This document shows positions 17,045-24,450 of a DNA stretch of 24,754 nt, one piece after another; positions within the stretch are counted from its first letter, which is position 1, and every line of letters starts with the position of its first letter. The position numbers were made by a program, and so were the translations under genes. Origin of the DNA: a virus; IMG/VR virus record IMGVR_UViG_3300010885_030294, positions 1-24,754 of that record; one strand, given 5' to 3'. The notes beneath the pieces were generated by a model. That model searched no databases, was not told the DNA's origin, and worked only from the letters and a program-made list of their open reading frames with translations.

Positions 17045-18064
17045 TTAGGATTCAGCGTCGAAGAGAAGACCCTGGCCACCAAGGAAGTCAGCAATAAGCT
17101 GGCTCTTGACATACAGCTGAGCAGAACGAGCAGTTGTGCCACTGATGTATTCAAAAGGAGATACTGCGAAGTCGGCGTCAGAGTGGAATACGAGCTTGAT
17201 ACCATCGTAGTTGAGCAAGTAAGCTGAGTAGAATCCAGCACCTGCGGTTGAAGAGTTAGCAGCGAAGCCCATGACTGGGTCAGCTTCAACAATGGCATTA
17301 TTCCATGCAAGTGCAAGACGACCACCATCAAGTGTTTTCACATCGATGTAGCGTTCCTGAGCACGGAGGCTTTCACGGTAGAGTGCAAAGCTCTTCTGAC
17401 TCATGATGACATGCTTGATTTCGCCCATTGGAGCAACTGTCGAAGCAGAGATGCTGAGCTCAGAAAGACCCTTGAGACCGTTGGTTGCGAAGTTACCAGC
17501 GACATCGAAGAACTGATTCTGCCAACCGGTTACTGGGAAGGTAACCTTGCTGATACCACCAACAACGTTGGTCTGGTTAGCTGGAGTCTCAGGCTCAATA
17601 AAACCAGTTCCACCTGCGGTATCACCGTTTAGAGTATTGAGGGAGGTAAGAACAGTAGAGTTACCAACAAGTAACTGCTTGTTCATCTCTCTGCGGAGCA
17701 TACCCATGACTGAGCGCATACGAGCTTCAACAATCTTAACGATTGCCTTGTCGCCACTGTTCTCAAGCTCTTCCTTCTTGGTAACAACGATTGGAGCAAC
17801 GAAGTCACACCAGTCGTAGATTGCTGGACGAAGGATGTCATTAACTGCTAGTGAGACAGGCTCATAACCAGTTGCGAGCTGAGTGATTGAGCTGTGCTCT
17901 GCAAGTGCAAGAGGACGCTGAATCTTGATACCGCCATCTTCAGTCTCAACGCCACCGTTTTTACGGACACCGTCAAGGAAGGCTACCTTCTTGTAAAGTT
18001 CATCAACCTCTCCGTCTCTGATTGAATACAGAGTTGAGGAGAGCAGGTCGTTCGAAATAGACAT
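17045..18064 (-). CDS. Major capsid protein (HK97-fold type)
   Basis: A 339-residue protein directly downstream of the scaffold gene. A helix-rich middle (about 95-140: VVTKKEELENSGDKAIVKIV, then RMRSVMGMLRREMNKQLLVG) resembles the spine helix of HK97-fold capsid proteins. The N-terminal arm (ELYKKVAFLDGVRKNGGVET) and the C-terminal domain (VIMSQKSFALYRESLRAQER, IVEADPVMG, IKLVFHSDADFA) also match this class. Codon usage is clearly biased to C-ending codons (AAC, GAC, ATC), marking it as highly expressed. The mRNA leader has a short hairpin directly in front of AGGAG. The identification rests on gene order, size, fold-like pattern and expression signature. Confidence 0.88.
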   Translation of the reverse strand: MSISNDLLSSTLYSIRDGEVDELYKKVAFLDGVRKNGGVETEDGGIKIQRPLALAEHSSITQLATGYEPVSLAVNDILRPAIYDWCDFVAPIVVTKKEELENSGDKAIVKIVEARMRSVMGMLRREMNKQLLVGNSTVLTSLNTLNGDTAGGTGFIEPETPANQTNVVGGISKVTFPVTGWQNQFFDVAGNFATNGLKGLSELSISASTVAPMGEIKHVIMSQKSFALYRESLRAQERYIDVKTLDGGRLALAWNNAIVEADPVMGFAANSSTAGAGFYSAYLLNYDGIKLVFHSDADFAVSPFEYISGTTARSAQLYVKSQLIADFLGGQGLLFDAES

Positions 18065-18243
18065 TTTGTTTTTCTCCTGCGCATTCTGCGCTATTAAGTT
18101 ACACTAATTTTTACTTGGATTATCCGGCCTATCCGGGTTCCGATTTTGCTCTCCTCCGCCAGTTTTTGTTATGGTATCCAAAGGGTCATAACAGGGTCGG
18201 GAAAGGTTGCACCTAATACTATGTATTTAATGCTTTGCGAGAG
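18065..18243. other. Intergenic leader of the major capsid gene
   Basis: This is the longest gap inside the virion operon (179 bases). On the minus strand, the last part is a hairpin GCGCA-GAA-TGCGC (18079-18091) touching the AGGAG of the capsid gene. Further upstream there is an inverted repeat GTTATG...CATAAC (18168-18173 and 18187-18192) with a 13-base loop, and a short direct repeat CCGGATA. No convincing -10/-35 pair is visible, although GATAAT occurs. It may carry a separate capsid promoter or a processing site that gives the capsid gene its own stable mRNA. Confidence 0.5.
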
Positions 18244-19050
18244 CTATCGCTTAGCATTGTCAGCTATACTCTTATGATACAAATAGGCATCATAAGCATT
18301 GTTAAACTTTGGTGTGCCTTTAGGTGTTACAGTTGAACCACCAGCAGATTTTTGTGCAGTTGCCTTATGTGCTGATTTCTGCTCAGAAAGACGCTGACGT
18401 TCGACCTTTAGTTTTTCACTATCAACCTTGGCTTTAACAATGTAGAATGCATCTTCAAGTTTAAGTTCAGGACGCTCCTGAAGCATTTGAAGAATAGGCT
18501 TTCTGTATTCATCTTGTGTCAATTCTGGATTTTCTGCCTTAAATCTTTCAAGTGCCATTTTTCTCTGTTCCGCCTGAACCTGTTCCTGAGCAGGTTTAAG
18601 CATTTCCTGAAGCATTAGAGTTGCTTGACGTTTGATTTCAGACTTCATACCTTCAGGGTCAAATAAATCATACTCGGCTGAAGTGTCAACATCCTTTACC
18701 ATCTTTGCAAGTGGTCCTTCAAGCACACCTGACTTTGTATTTGTCAATTCAGCACGTAGACGTTCAATTTCTTTGCGTTCATTTGCAAGTGTCTGAGTCT
18801 TTCGGCTATAGTCAGCTCTGAGGTTGGCAATGTGCTTTCTTACATCTTCAGGCACATGCTGCATCCAATGTGAAAGTGGCTTCATTCCTTTATGTTGAGC
18901 ATCATCCTTAAATTCAGCAAAATCACTTTCAGTGAGATTGATGATTTCGTCAATTGTGAGGTCTGACTCATAAGAATCAGGTGTCTCGGTCTGGACATTT
19001 TCAGTCTGGACCGAGGTATCGTCTGCAACGGTCTCGGTTGTGTCTAGCAT
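18244..19050 (-). CDS. Capsid scaffolding protein
   Basis: A 268-residue, highly charged helical protein with the scaffold layout. The N-terminus is acidic (about 1-52, with ESDLTIDEIINLTESDFAEF). Coiled-coil helices follow at about 78-106 (RKTQTLANERKEIERLRAEL) and about 135-225, then a Lys/Gly/Thr-rich linker (about 225-245) and a short basic C-terminus (YDAYLYHKSIADNAKR). Scaffolds nucleate capsid assembly through the basic end and leave or are degraded later. It sits directly before the major capsid gene. Its ribosome binding site AAGGAG lies inside copy A of the dispersed repeat, so the repeat is part of its leader. ATG spacing is short (4 bases). Confidence 0.85.
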   Translation of the reverse strand: MLDTTETVADDTSVQTENVQTETPDSYESDLTIDEIINLTESDFAEFKDDAQHKGMKPLSHWMQHVPEDVRKHIANLRADYSRKTQTLANERKEIERLRAELTNTKSGVLEGPLAKMVKDVDTSAEYDLFDPEGMKSEIKRQATLMLQEMLKPAQEQVQAEQRKMALERFKAENPELTQDEYRKPILQMLQERPELKLEDAFYIVKAKVDSEKLKVERQRLSEQKSAHKATAQKSAGGSTVTPKGTPKFNNAYDAYLYHKSIADNAKR

Positions 19051-19057
19051 TTTTCTC

Positions 19058-19079
19058 CTTAAGGTACTACCAATGCTTG
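19058..19079 (-). repeat. Dispersed element, copy A (scaffold leader)
   Basis: Carries the invariant 19-base core AGCATTGGTAGTACCTTAA on the minus strand, followed by GGAGAAAAATG, so the element runs into the ribosome binding site and start of the scaffold gene. The upstream arm ACTACAA pairs with TGGTAGT at six of seven positions. A preceding AGACAGACAG (19091-19100) is shared with copy B, making the pair a tandem duplication with a period near 50 bases. Possible roles are a phage promoter, an RNA hairpin or an operator. Confidence 0.9.
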
Positions 19080-19109
19080 TAGTTTTTATTCTGTCTGTCT
19101 TGTCTTGCG

Positions 19110-19128
19110 TTAAGGTACTACCAATGCT
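19110..19128 (-). repeat. Dispersed element, copy B (upstream of copy A)
   Basis: The same 19-base core on the minus strand, 51 bases upstream of copy A with respect to transcription. Its upstream arm ACTACCA pairs perfectly with TGGTAGT around a GCAT loop. The core is followed by CG rather than GG, so it lacks the ribosome binding site part. AGACAGACAG at 19139-19148 precedes it as in copy A. It lies wholly between the genes at 19152-19685 and 18244-19050. Confidence 0.9.
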
Positions 19129-19151
19129 GGTAGTTAATCTGTCTGTCTATC

Positions 19152-19685
19152 TTACATACGTCCCATCATTAGTTTGTCAGCATTTTCAGATGACATTTCC
19201 TCTTCAGGCATTCCACCCTCTTCACCAGCCTCAGTGGCCTTGGTTTCATTCTTTGGTGGCTCCTTTAGAAACTTCTTGAATTCTTTATTCTTGGCAAGTT
19301 GATTGAGTTTGCCAGCAAGTAACATCAAACTCGTGTCATCCTTTAGTGTGTTGAAGTCAATTGCCATGTCGGCACCAACAATTTCCTCAGCTATTGCGTC
19401 ATCCACCGCAGCTTTGAACATTGATAGAATTCGAAAAAAGTCGGTTGGAAGCTGATTGACCTCTTCAGCAATCATAGGATAGTCAGGTGTCTGACCAAAT
19501 AATGGTAGCATAATGTTTGTATTTTTAACCAATGGGCCAAGACCTTTTGGTGTAAATTTACCTTTAGGTGCCATCTCATTCATGGTTGACTCATCTTCAT
19601 ATTGAGCCTCATCTGTCATGCCTGAGACTGGAGATGGCTCATTGCCCATCATTTCTATACTAACTTTCATGTTTTTGTTTTTCAC
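19152..19685 (-). CDS. Unknown virion-module protein upstream of scaffold
   Basis: A 177-residue protein, acidic overall, with an N-terminal Met/Glu/Pro-rich disordered region, a probable helical core (about 75-145: TDFFRILSMFKAAVDDAIAE and LAGKLNQLAKNKEFKKFLKE) and an acidic tail (EAGEEGGMPEEEMSSENAD). The start is probably GTG at 19685 because AGGAG lies 6 bases before it; an ATG five codons in is the alternative. No family is recognised. Its place between portal and scaffold and its acidic helical nature would suit a minor head or assembly factor, but this is only inference from position. Confidence 0.72.
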   Translation of the reverse strand: MKNKNMKVSIEMMGNEPSPVSGMTDEAQYEDESTMNEMAPKGKFTPKGLGPLVKNTNIMLPLFGQTPDYPMIAEEVNQLPTDFFRILSMFKAAVDDAIAEEIVGADMAIDFNTLKDDTSLMLLAGKLNQLAKNKEFKKFLKEPPKNETKATEAGEEGGMPEEEMSSENADKLMMGRM

Positions 19686-19686
19686 T

Positions 19687-20172
19687 TCAGACTCCTACTA
19701 ATGGTTGTGAATAAGTATTATCCAATTCTCCACTGAGACATTTCTCAGCAGTGAAAGTATTGACAATTGCGTCTTCTTTTGACATTGTCTTCAAGTTTTC
19801 CTGATACTGACGAGAGAGGTCATCTTGTGCAGACCAATGATTAGACAATTTTTCCTGAGTATTGGCAACAAAGTCTTTACCAAGGTCAGTTTCATTGACA
19901 AAGCCACGTTTATTCATTTCCTTGGCTTCTTCCCAAACATTGGCAACATTACGACCAAGAGCTTTTGAAAACATGGTGTGTGACATACCGGCACTCCAAT
20001 TACCATGCCAACCGCCAGGTGTTTTGGCAATAACTGAAACAATTGGTAATGCATAACGACCATCCTCAGCAACAAGTCTTGCTGGTTTCTCACTCATCTT
20101 ACAAAGGTGTTCAATAATCTGATTGGTTGCTGTCCCATCAGCATTATGAATGCGGTATTCATACAAAGGCAA
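19687..20172 (-). CDS. FmdB-like small protein lacking the zinc-ribbon cysteines
   Basis: A 161-residue protein whose first 60 residues follow the FmdB-family pattern: MPLYEYR at 1-7, a central MSEKPARL (26-33), and a C-terminal strand ending GGWHGNW (53-59). In FmdB proteins, two CxxC pairs in this stretch bind zinc. Here only C24 remains, so the metal site appears lost. The remaining 100 residues are helical and charged. The start is TTG at 20172, supported by AGGAG 6 bases upstream, inside the end of the portal gene. FmdB-like genes are known between portal and capsid genes in some phages, where their role is unclear. The resemblance is by eye and should be tested with a profile search. 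Confidence 0.65.
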   Translation of the reverse strand: MPLYEYRIHNADGTATNQIIEHLCKMSEKPARLVAEDGRYALPIVSVIAKTPGGWHGNWSAGMSHTMFSKALGRNVANVWEEAKEMNKRGFVNETDLGKDFVANTQEKLSNHWSAQDDLSRQYQENLKTMSKEDAIVNTFTAEKCLSGELDNTYSQPLVGV

Positions 20173-20173
20173 T

Positions 20174-21856
20174 TTATGCTCCTCTTAATTTTTGAACTGT
20201 TTGTGCAGCACTATTTATCTGTTCTCTTGGTCCAGCTTCTAAACGTTGGGCAGCCGCAGATGTTGGTGCTCTTACTGCTCCGGCCTGAGCCTCTCCAGCC
20301 TGAATGGCCTCACGTGCCTTGTCAAGGAATGAACGTGGAAGTTCATAAGCTCTAACAACTTCATCAAGAAGCACATCACCTGGAACACCAAGTGACTGAA
20401 GAGTTGGAAGTAGGGCAACCAGATTCTGTTTCTTCAGTGCATCTGAAAGTGGTTGGCTTCCCTGGTCAAGTGCAACAATCTTAAACTCAGCATTGAGGTC
20501 ATCAGGTGTAATAACCACACCCTTTCCACCAGCCTCAACAATGGCCTTTTCACCCTCATCAGCAAGTAAGTAAATGTAACGAAGATAAATGAGAGAAACA
20601 GTTTCAATCATGGAGTCACGCTCTCTGGCAAGTTTACCCATTTCTGAAGCTGCATAGGAAGCAATTGCTGTAATCTCAGTGGCCGATGCCTTGGTTGGTT
20701 GACCAGCAAATGACTGAATAACTGAACCTTTGGTGAGGTCCTGTTCGAGATAAGCTGAATAACGATCAAAGTTTGTGCTGATTGGTGTGATTGGCACTTC
20801 ACGAATAACACCATCAAGTGAATCATTATCAACAGCAATCATGGCACCATCAACACCTGCAGTTACTTTTGCAAGTGCCTCTTCATCCATTGTGCCTTCC
20901 TTGTAAAGATACTGACGGCTATCACGACGAACTGAGTTGGCCCAATAGGTGCGGAGAATGTTTTTCTCATAAAGCTGATCATAAACACGACCCATTGCCG
21001 AAATGCCTTCCATTGGAGAGTCAGGAATACGGCTATAATAGAGAAGACTGAGTGGTGGAATTGCTCTATCATCAACAGTTCTTAGCGGAATCTGTGCCTT
21101 TTCAAGCAGCTCTTCACCATTTTGCCACTGTTGTGTCCAGTAATAAACTTCATCCTGAAGGAGGTCATAAAGTTCAACAATCTGAATGTAGAGATAAGAA
21201 GAAGGGAGGTCATCGATTGATTGACGAGCTTGACCATTGTATCGTGGCATCGCACCGGATGGCCCGTATTTATCAAAATAGTCGCGTTTAGGAATAGCAG
21301 TAAATTTTTTGGCCCCGAATCTTTCTGTTGCATCTTGCAACGTTAGAAAATAAGTATGTCCGATAAATCTCTGCTGAAGGGGAGAACCCGCATCCCTATC
21401 AACGATGACCTCCCAAGGTGGAACAGCAACTACCTCAGCCTTGTCCAGCATTTGATTGGATTTCTGAGGAATTACTTTTAGTGCTGAATAATCATAAATG
21501 AGTGCAAGACGTGAAGCATTTTCAATCTGCTCACGTTTCTTAAACAGCCAACGATTGATGACTGATTGAGCAGCATCTGGATTTGAAGGAGACGAATTAC
21601 TCATTGTGGCAGCAACATCTTTACCAACCACAACTGCAGGTGCTCGACTGAATAGAGATGCAATGTAAGATTCAATGTAGCTATACCCATCAGGTGTTTC
21701 AACACGAATCATTGAATTATCATGCTGTAGTGTTCGCCAGAATTTTGTCTGGTAAACATCACGATACTTTTTCATTTCTGAAGCTCGCTGTTCCCAATAA
21801 TCATTGTGCTCAGAAAAAATGATTTTCAGTGTTTTAACAATGTCAGTCTTCTTCAT
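20174..21856 (-). CDS. Portal protein
   Basis: A 560-residue protein directly downstream of the large terminase and upstream of the scaffold-capsid genes, the expected place for the portal that forms the 12-fold DNA channel. Length and pattern fit podovirus portals: a helical N-terminus, the wing-like motif VPPWEVIVDRDAG (about 150-162), a long helix region around 395-425 with SATEITAIASYAASEMGKLA, and an Ala/Gln-rich C-terminal tail. The ATG at 21856 overlaps the terminase TGA as ATGA and has AGGAG 6 bases upstream; a longer start would add eight residues. Confidence is based on order, size and overall pattern. Confidence 0.87.
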   Translation of the reverse strand: MKKTDIVKTLKIIFSEHNDYWEQRASEMKKYRDVYQTKFWRTLQHDNSMIRVETPDGYSYIESYIASLFSRAPAVVVGKDVAATMSNSSPSNPDAAQSVINRWLFKKREQIENASRLALIYDYSALKVIPQKSNQMLDKAEVVAVPPWEVIVDRDAGSPLQQRFIGHTYFLTLQDATERFGAKKFTAIPKRDYFDKYGPSGAMPRYNGQARQSIDDLPSSYLYIQIVELYDLLQDEVYYWTQQWQNGEELLEKAQIPLRTVDDRAIPPLSLLYYSRIPDSPMEGISAMGRVYDQLYEKNILRTYWANSVRRDSRQYLYKEGTMDEEALAKVTAGVDGAMIAVDNDSLDGVIREVPITPISTNFDRYSAYLEQDLTKGSVIQSFAGQPTKASATEITAIASYAASEMGKLARERDSMIETVSLIYLRYIYLLADEGEKAIVEAGGKGVVITPDDLNAEFKIVALDQGSQPLSDALKKQNLVALLPTLQSLGVPGDVLLDEVVRAYELPRSFLDKAREAIQAGEAQAGAVRAPTSAAAQRLEAGPREQINSAAQTVQKLRGA

Positions 21857-23442
21857 TCGTATCTCCTGGTAGGGCCACAAGCCGCACCGTGGTTGTTAAT
21901 GATTTTATCAATACGTCTCTGCTTAATCCAATCAGGCATAACCATGATGTCAGGCAATCTAACATTATTTAGGCAAACACTCGCCAGAGATAATGCCATT
22001 GCACTGTCACTATGACCATCTGGTCCATTATGCTGAAGTTCAATGGTGCCTCTTTCATTTACAGTAATGGCACGCAATTCATCATAGGTAAGTCTATCAA
22101 CATGACGCATTTCTCCACTTTGTAACATCTTCTTCAGATTCTCAAAGGCGAATGTTTTTGTTTTGACTGAGGTGACCCAATCCTTGCCATCTTTGCCTTT
22201 CCAAAGACTGCCATAATGTTCATGTCGCAATTGATTGAGCACAATTCCACCAAAGTTGTTGGCCTCAACAAGGACCAATGCATCATTATAATCTCTTGCA
22301 ATGTCAATGATTTGTTCTGCAAGATTTGTTGGTTCGATTTTATTTGAACGCCAAACTGCTACAGGAGACCCAGTCAATTTGCTGAGTACGAAGATAACAG
22401 AATAATCTCGACCAACACCAGCAGCGACGTCAACGCCAATACCATAGGCATCATTTTGTTGTGGTCGTTCAAAAACACTCCAGCCAGGATTATCTATGCT
22501 GATGACTTCTACAGAACTAAAGTGCTCATCATGGAAATAAGTGGAGCCAGCAACTGCATAAGCCTCTTCAGGTGAAGCTGGAAACTCACGTCTGAATTTC
22601 TCAATACCCAATTTTCCAATACGCTGACGACGCCAAAGCAATTGTGCATCATTAAGGTCCCATCTCTCACGGAGTTCTTCCTCTTCAGGTCTCCAGGAAA
22701 GTGGAATGAGTTCGCCATCTTCATCACGAGGTGGTTCAATACGATAGTGTTTATGTCTAAACCAAGGGAAAAATAGACGATGCCAATCGGCTTCACCTTT
22801 CTCAGCACGCATCCATTCACGATGAATACCATCACCCCAATGATTGGCTGTGGATTCCATAATCATTTTGCCACCGTTTAGAGCAGCAATGGCAGTGGCT
22901 TTCAATTCATCTGGATTTTCAGCAAAGGCAAACTCAGAAACATGTAGAGCATTGCAACTGAAGGAGCGAAGACCACCTTTACCCTCAGCAGATGCAGCAA
23001 TAATACCAGCACCTGTGTCACCAAAGATTAATTCACCACCGTTATCACTTGAAATTGGTCTCTTTAGGCCAGCAGGTAGACTCTCATACATCCATTTGAT
23101 AATGCCAAGTAAATGTTTTGCTGAGGAGGCTTTGTGTGACATGGTGGCCACAGTGATGGGTTCCAATGAAGTATAAGCCTTCCAAAAGAGCCAAGCACAA
23201 ACAATGGTGGAGGAACCAATCTGTCGGCCCTTCATGATGAGGAGGTCTGAATCTCCTTGTAAGGCATTGATAATTTCAATTTGCTCATCATTGGGTATCA
23301 GATTAATTCTGGCACCCTTTTTGTCAACAATCTTCAATTTAGAAATAAACCCAATAGGGTCAAGGAGAATTGTTCTCCAAGGACCACCCAGTAATTTCTT
23401 GATTGTTGTGCCGCCACCGCGACTCTTTGCTGGACCAGACAT
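21853..23442 (-). CDS. terL: Terminase large subunit
   Basis: A 529-residue packaging motor with both domains visible. The ATPase part has a Walker A-like motif KGRQIGSST (71-79), a Walker B-like LHVSE with E170, and the coupling motif STAN (197-200). The RNase H-like nuclease part has GIGVDVAAGVGRDYS with D338, VLVEANNFGG with E393, and GHSDSAMAL with D479, which give the three metal-binding acidic residues. It cuts concatemeric DNA and pumps it through the portal. Its ATG overlaps the stop of the small gene upstream (TAATG) and its stop overlaps the portal start. The motif set makes this the firmest call in the window. Confidence 0.96.
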   Translation of the reverse strand: MSGPAKSRGGGTTIKKLLGGPWRTILLDPIGFISKLKIVDKKGARINLIPNDEQIEIINALQGDSDLLIMKGRQIGSSTIVCAWLFWKAYTSLEPITVATMSHKASSAKHLLGIIKWMYESLPAGLKRPISSDNGGELIFGDTGAGIIAASAEGKGGLRSFSCNALHVSEFAFAENPDELKATAIAALNGGKMIMESTANHWGDGIHREWMRAEKGEADWHRLFFPWFRHKHYRIEPPRDEDGELIPLSWRPEEEELRERWDLNDAQLLWRRQRIGKLGIEKFRREFPASPEEAYAVAGSTYFHDEHFSSVEVISIDNPGWSVFERPQQNDAYGIGVDVAAGVGRDYSVIFVLSKLTGSPVAVWRSNKIEPTNLAEQIIDIARDYNDALVLVEANNFGGIVLNQLRHEHYGSLWKGKDGKDWVTSVKTKTFAFENLKKMLQSGEMRHVDRLTYDELRAITVNERGTIELQHNGPDGHSDSAMALSLASVCLNNVRLPDIMVMPDWIKQRRIDKIINNHGAACGPTRRYE

Positions 23443-23741
23443 TAGTGAGGGGCGCTCCCGATTTCATCATCTTCCTCTTCATCCCCTTCAGGTGGTTTAC
23501 CCCAGTCACCAAAGTTTTCAGCATCATCAACCTTTACCGCAATTGTATCTTTACGAACACGCTCAAGATTGACAAGGGTATTGACAAAACCCACAATGTC
23601 ACGACCATTGAATGTACGAACTTTTACTTTATCCTTGATTTCCTCTTCAGTGAGTTTGAGACATGACCAAATAAATGTTTCCACATCTCGATTTCGGTAA
23701 CTACGTCTCATTACCAAGTCAACAGTTTCTTTACGGGGCAA
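23442..23741 (-). CDS. Small protein before terL, candidate small terminase subunit
   Basis: A 99-residue protein with a basic N-terminus (PRK at 2-4, RRSYRNR at 12-18), a helical middle (about 20-66) and a very acidic C-terminus (GDEEEDDE at 86-93). It lies directly before terL and overlaps it (TAATG), which is the usual place of the small terminase subunit that recognises phage DNA. It is shorter than most, and no helix-turn-helix is obvious. The start is TTG at 23741; GGAGG lies 6 bases before it, and no in-frame ATG fits better. A 13-base palindrome ATACTT-T-AAGTAT (23755-23767) sits just upstream of this site. The terminase role is inferred from position. Confidence 0.6.
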   Translation of the reverse strand: MPRKETVDLVMRRSYRNRDVETFIWSCLKLTEEEIKDKVKVRTFNGRDIVGFVNTLVNLERVRKDTIAVKVDDAENFGDWGKPPEGDEEEDDEIGSAPH

Positions 23742-24168
23742 AATGAACCTCCAGATACTTTAAGTATACACATTGTTCCTGCAATGTTTGGGTCAAATTC
23801 TGAGAAAAATTTTCTGGAAATTTTTTGGGTGATGTTGCTATGTGAGTTGTATGGGATTGATGTGTTGAGGTTGCCCGAGACTGATAATTTGTCCCAGTTG
23901 GTTGGATGTTCGAGGGCCTAACACCACTGTTTATGTTACACAGAGTTAAAGGTGGTAATAAAAACATTTCCCCAATAAACACACCATAAACACATTTCTA
24001 GTCTATATAACTTGCCACTACGGTAACTGGATAACATAAACAACTATACCCCCTGCGCCCTCCTCATAATGAGACAACCGCCATCATCAAAGTTGTATAA
24101 CCTGTGCAACGACATGCAACTTGTGGTATAATGAATCCATCAGGCACCAACAACAACGGAGAATCGGC
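23742..24168. promoter_or_regulatory. Divergent control region between late genes and the plus-strand gene
   Basis: A 427-base AT-rich stretch without a convincing gene separates the minus-strand virion operon from the only plus-strand gene. It contains the palindrome ATACTT-T-AAGTAT (23755-23767), an inverted repeat CATTG-TTCCTG-CAATG (23771-23786), and the octamer CATAAACA twice direct (23985-23992, 24035-24042) and once inverted (23928-23935), plus AATAAACA at 23974-23981. At the right end lies an extended -10 promoter for the plus-strand gene. On the minus strand TATACT lies near the terminase leader without a well-spaced -35. This looks like a regulatory switch region with operator-like sites. 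Confidence 0.6.
24104..24132 (+). promoter_or_regulatory. Extended -10 promoter of the plus-strand gene
   Basis: TGGTATAAT at 24124-24132 is a perfect extended -10 (TGN followed by TATAAT). The -35 position, 17 bases upstream, reads GTGCAA and is weak, as is common for extended -10 promoters. TGCAAC occurs twice (24105-24110 and 24115-24120), one helical turn apart and just upstream of the -10, so a regulator could bind here. Host sigma-70-type polymerase would be expected to use it early in infection. Confidence 0.7.
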
Positions 24169-24432
24169 ATGACCGGCAATACCATCTACATTGTTACTTG
24201 CATCCTTGATTATGGCGGTGGCTTTCAGACCTGGACCGAATACTTCCATAACCTCAATGATGCAATCGCTTCTTACCGGGAGTATGTGGAATCCACCAAT
24301 GATGACCCACAAACGGTTACTCTCCTTTCTCTCAATACTTCCAACCTGATTGAGGAGACCATCGAGTCTTTTGTGGGCACCGATGCAGACTTTGGTGGGT
24401 GTGAATGGATGAATGCTGAGGAACCCTCATAA
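24169..24432 (+). CDS. Unknown small plus-strand protein, possible early gene
   Basis: An 87-residue acidic protein (starts MTGNTIYIVTCILDYGGG, ends MNAEEPS). I chose the ATG at 24169 because GGAG lies 7 bases upstream and the extended -10 promoter is just before; an upstream in-frame TTG at 24121 lies inside that promoter and is not used here. Aromatic residues cluster in the middle (TWTEYFHNLNDAIASYREYV). There is no membrane segment or known motif. It is the only gene on this strand and opposes the virion genes, which suggests an early-expressed phage protein, for example a host-interacting or regulatory factor. Function unknown. Confidence 0.75.
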   Translation: MTGNTIYIVTCILDYGGGFQTWTEYFHNLNDAIASYREYVESTNDDPQTVTLLSLNTSNLIEETIESFVGTDADFGGCEWMNAEEPS

Positions 24433-24450
24433 CCCACAATCCCCAGGCGC

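Noticed and set aside
18100-18192. Possible capsid promoter (GATAAT) in the scaffold-capsid gap
   Set aside because: No -35 at a suitable distance and no extended -10, so I do not list it as a promoter.
23731-23982. 83-codon minus-strand open frame upstream of the candidate small terminase gene
   Set aside because: Low-complexity Thr/Ser/His-rich translation, no good ribosome binding site, overlaps the next gene's start and covers operator-like repeats; it looks like non-coding DNA.
24064-24312. 82-codon minus-strand open frame opposite the plus-strand gene
   Set aside because: It lies antisense to a gene with a clear promoter and ribosome binding site and has no such signals itself.
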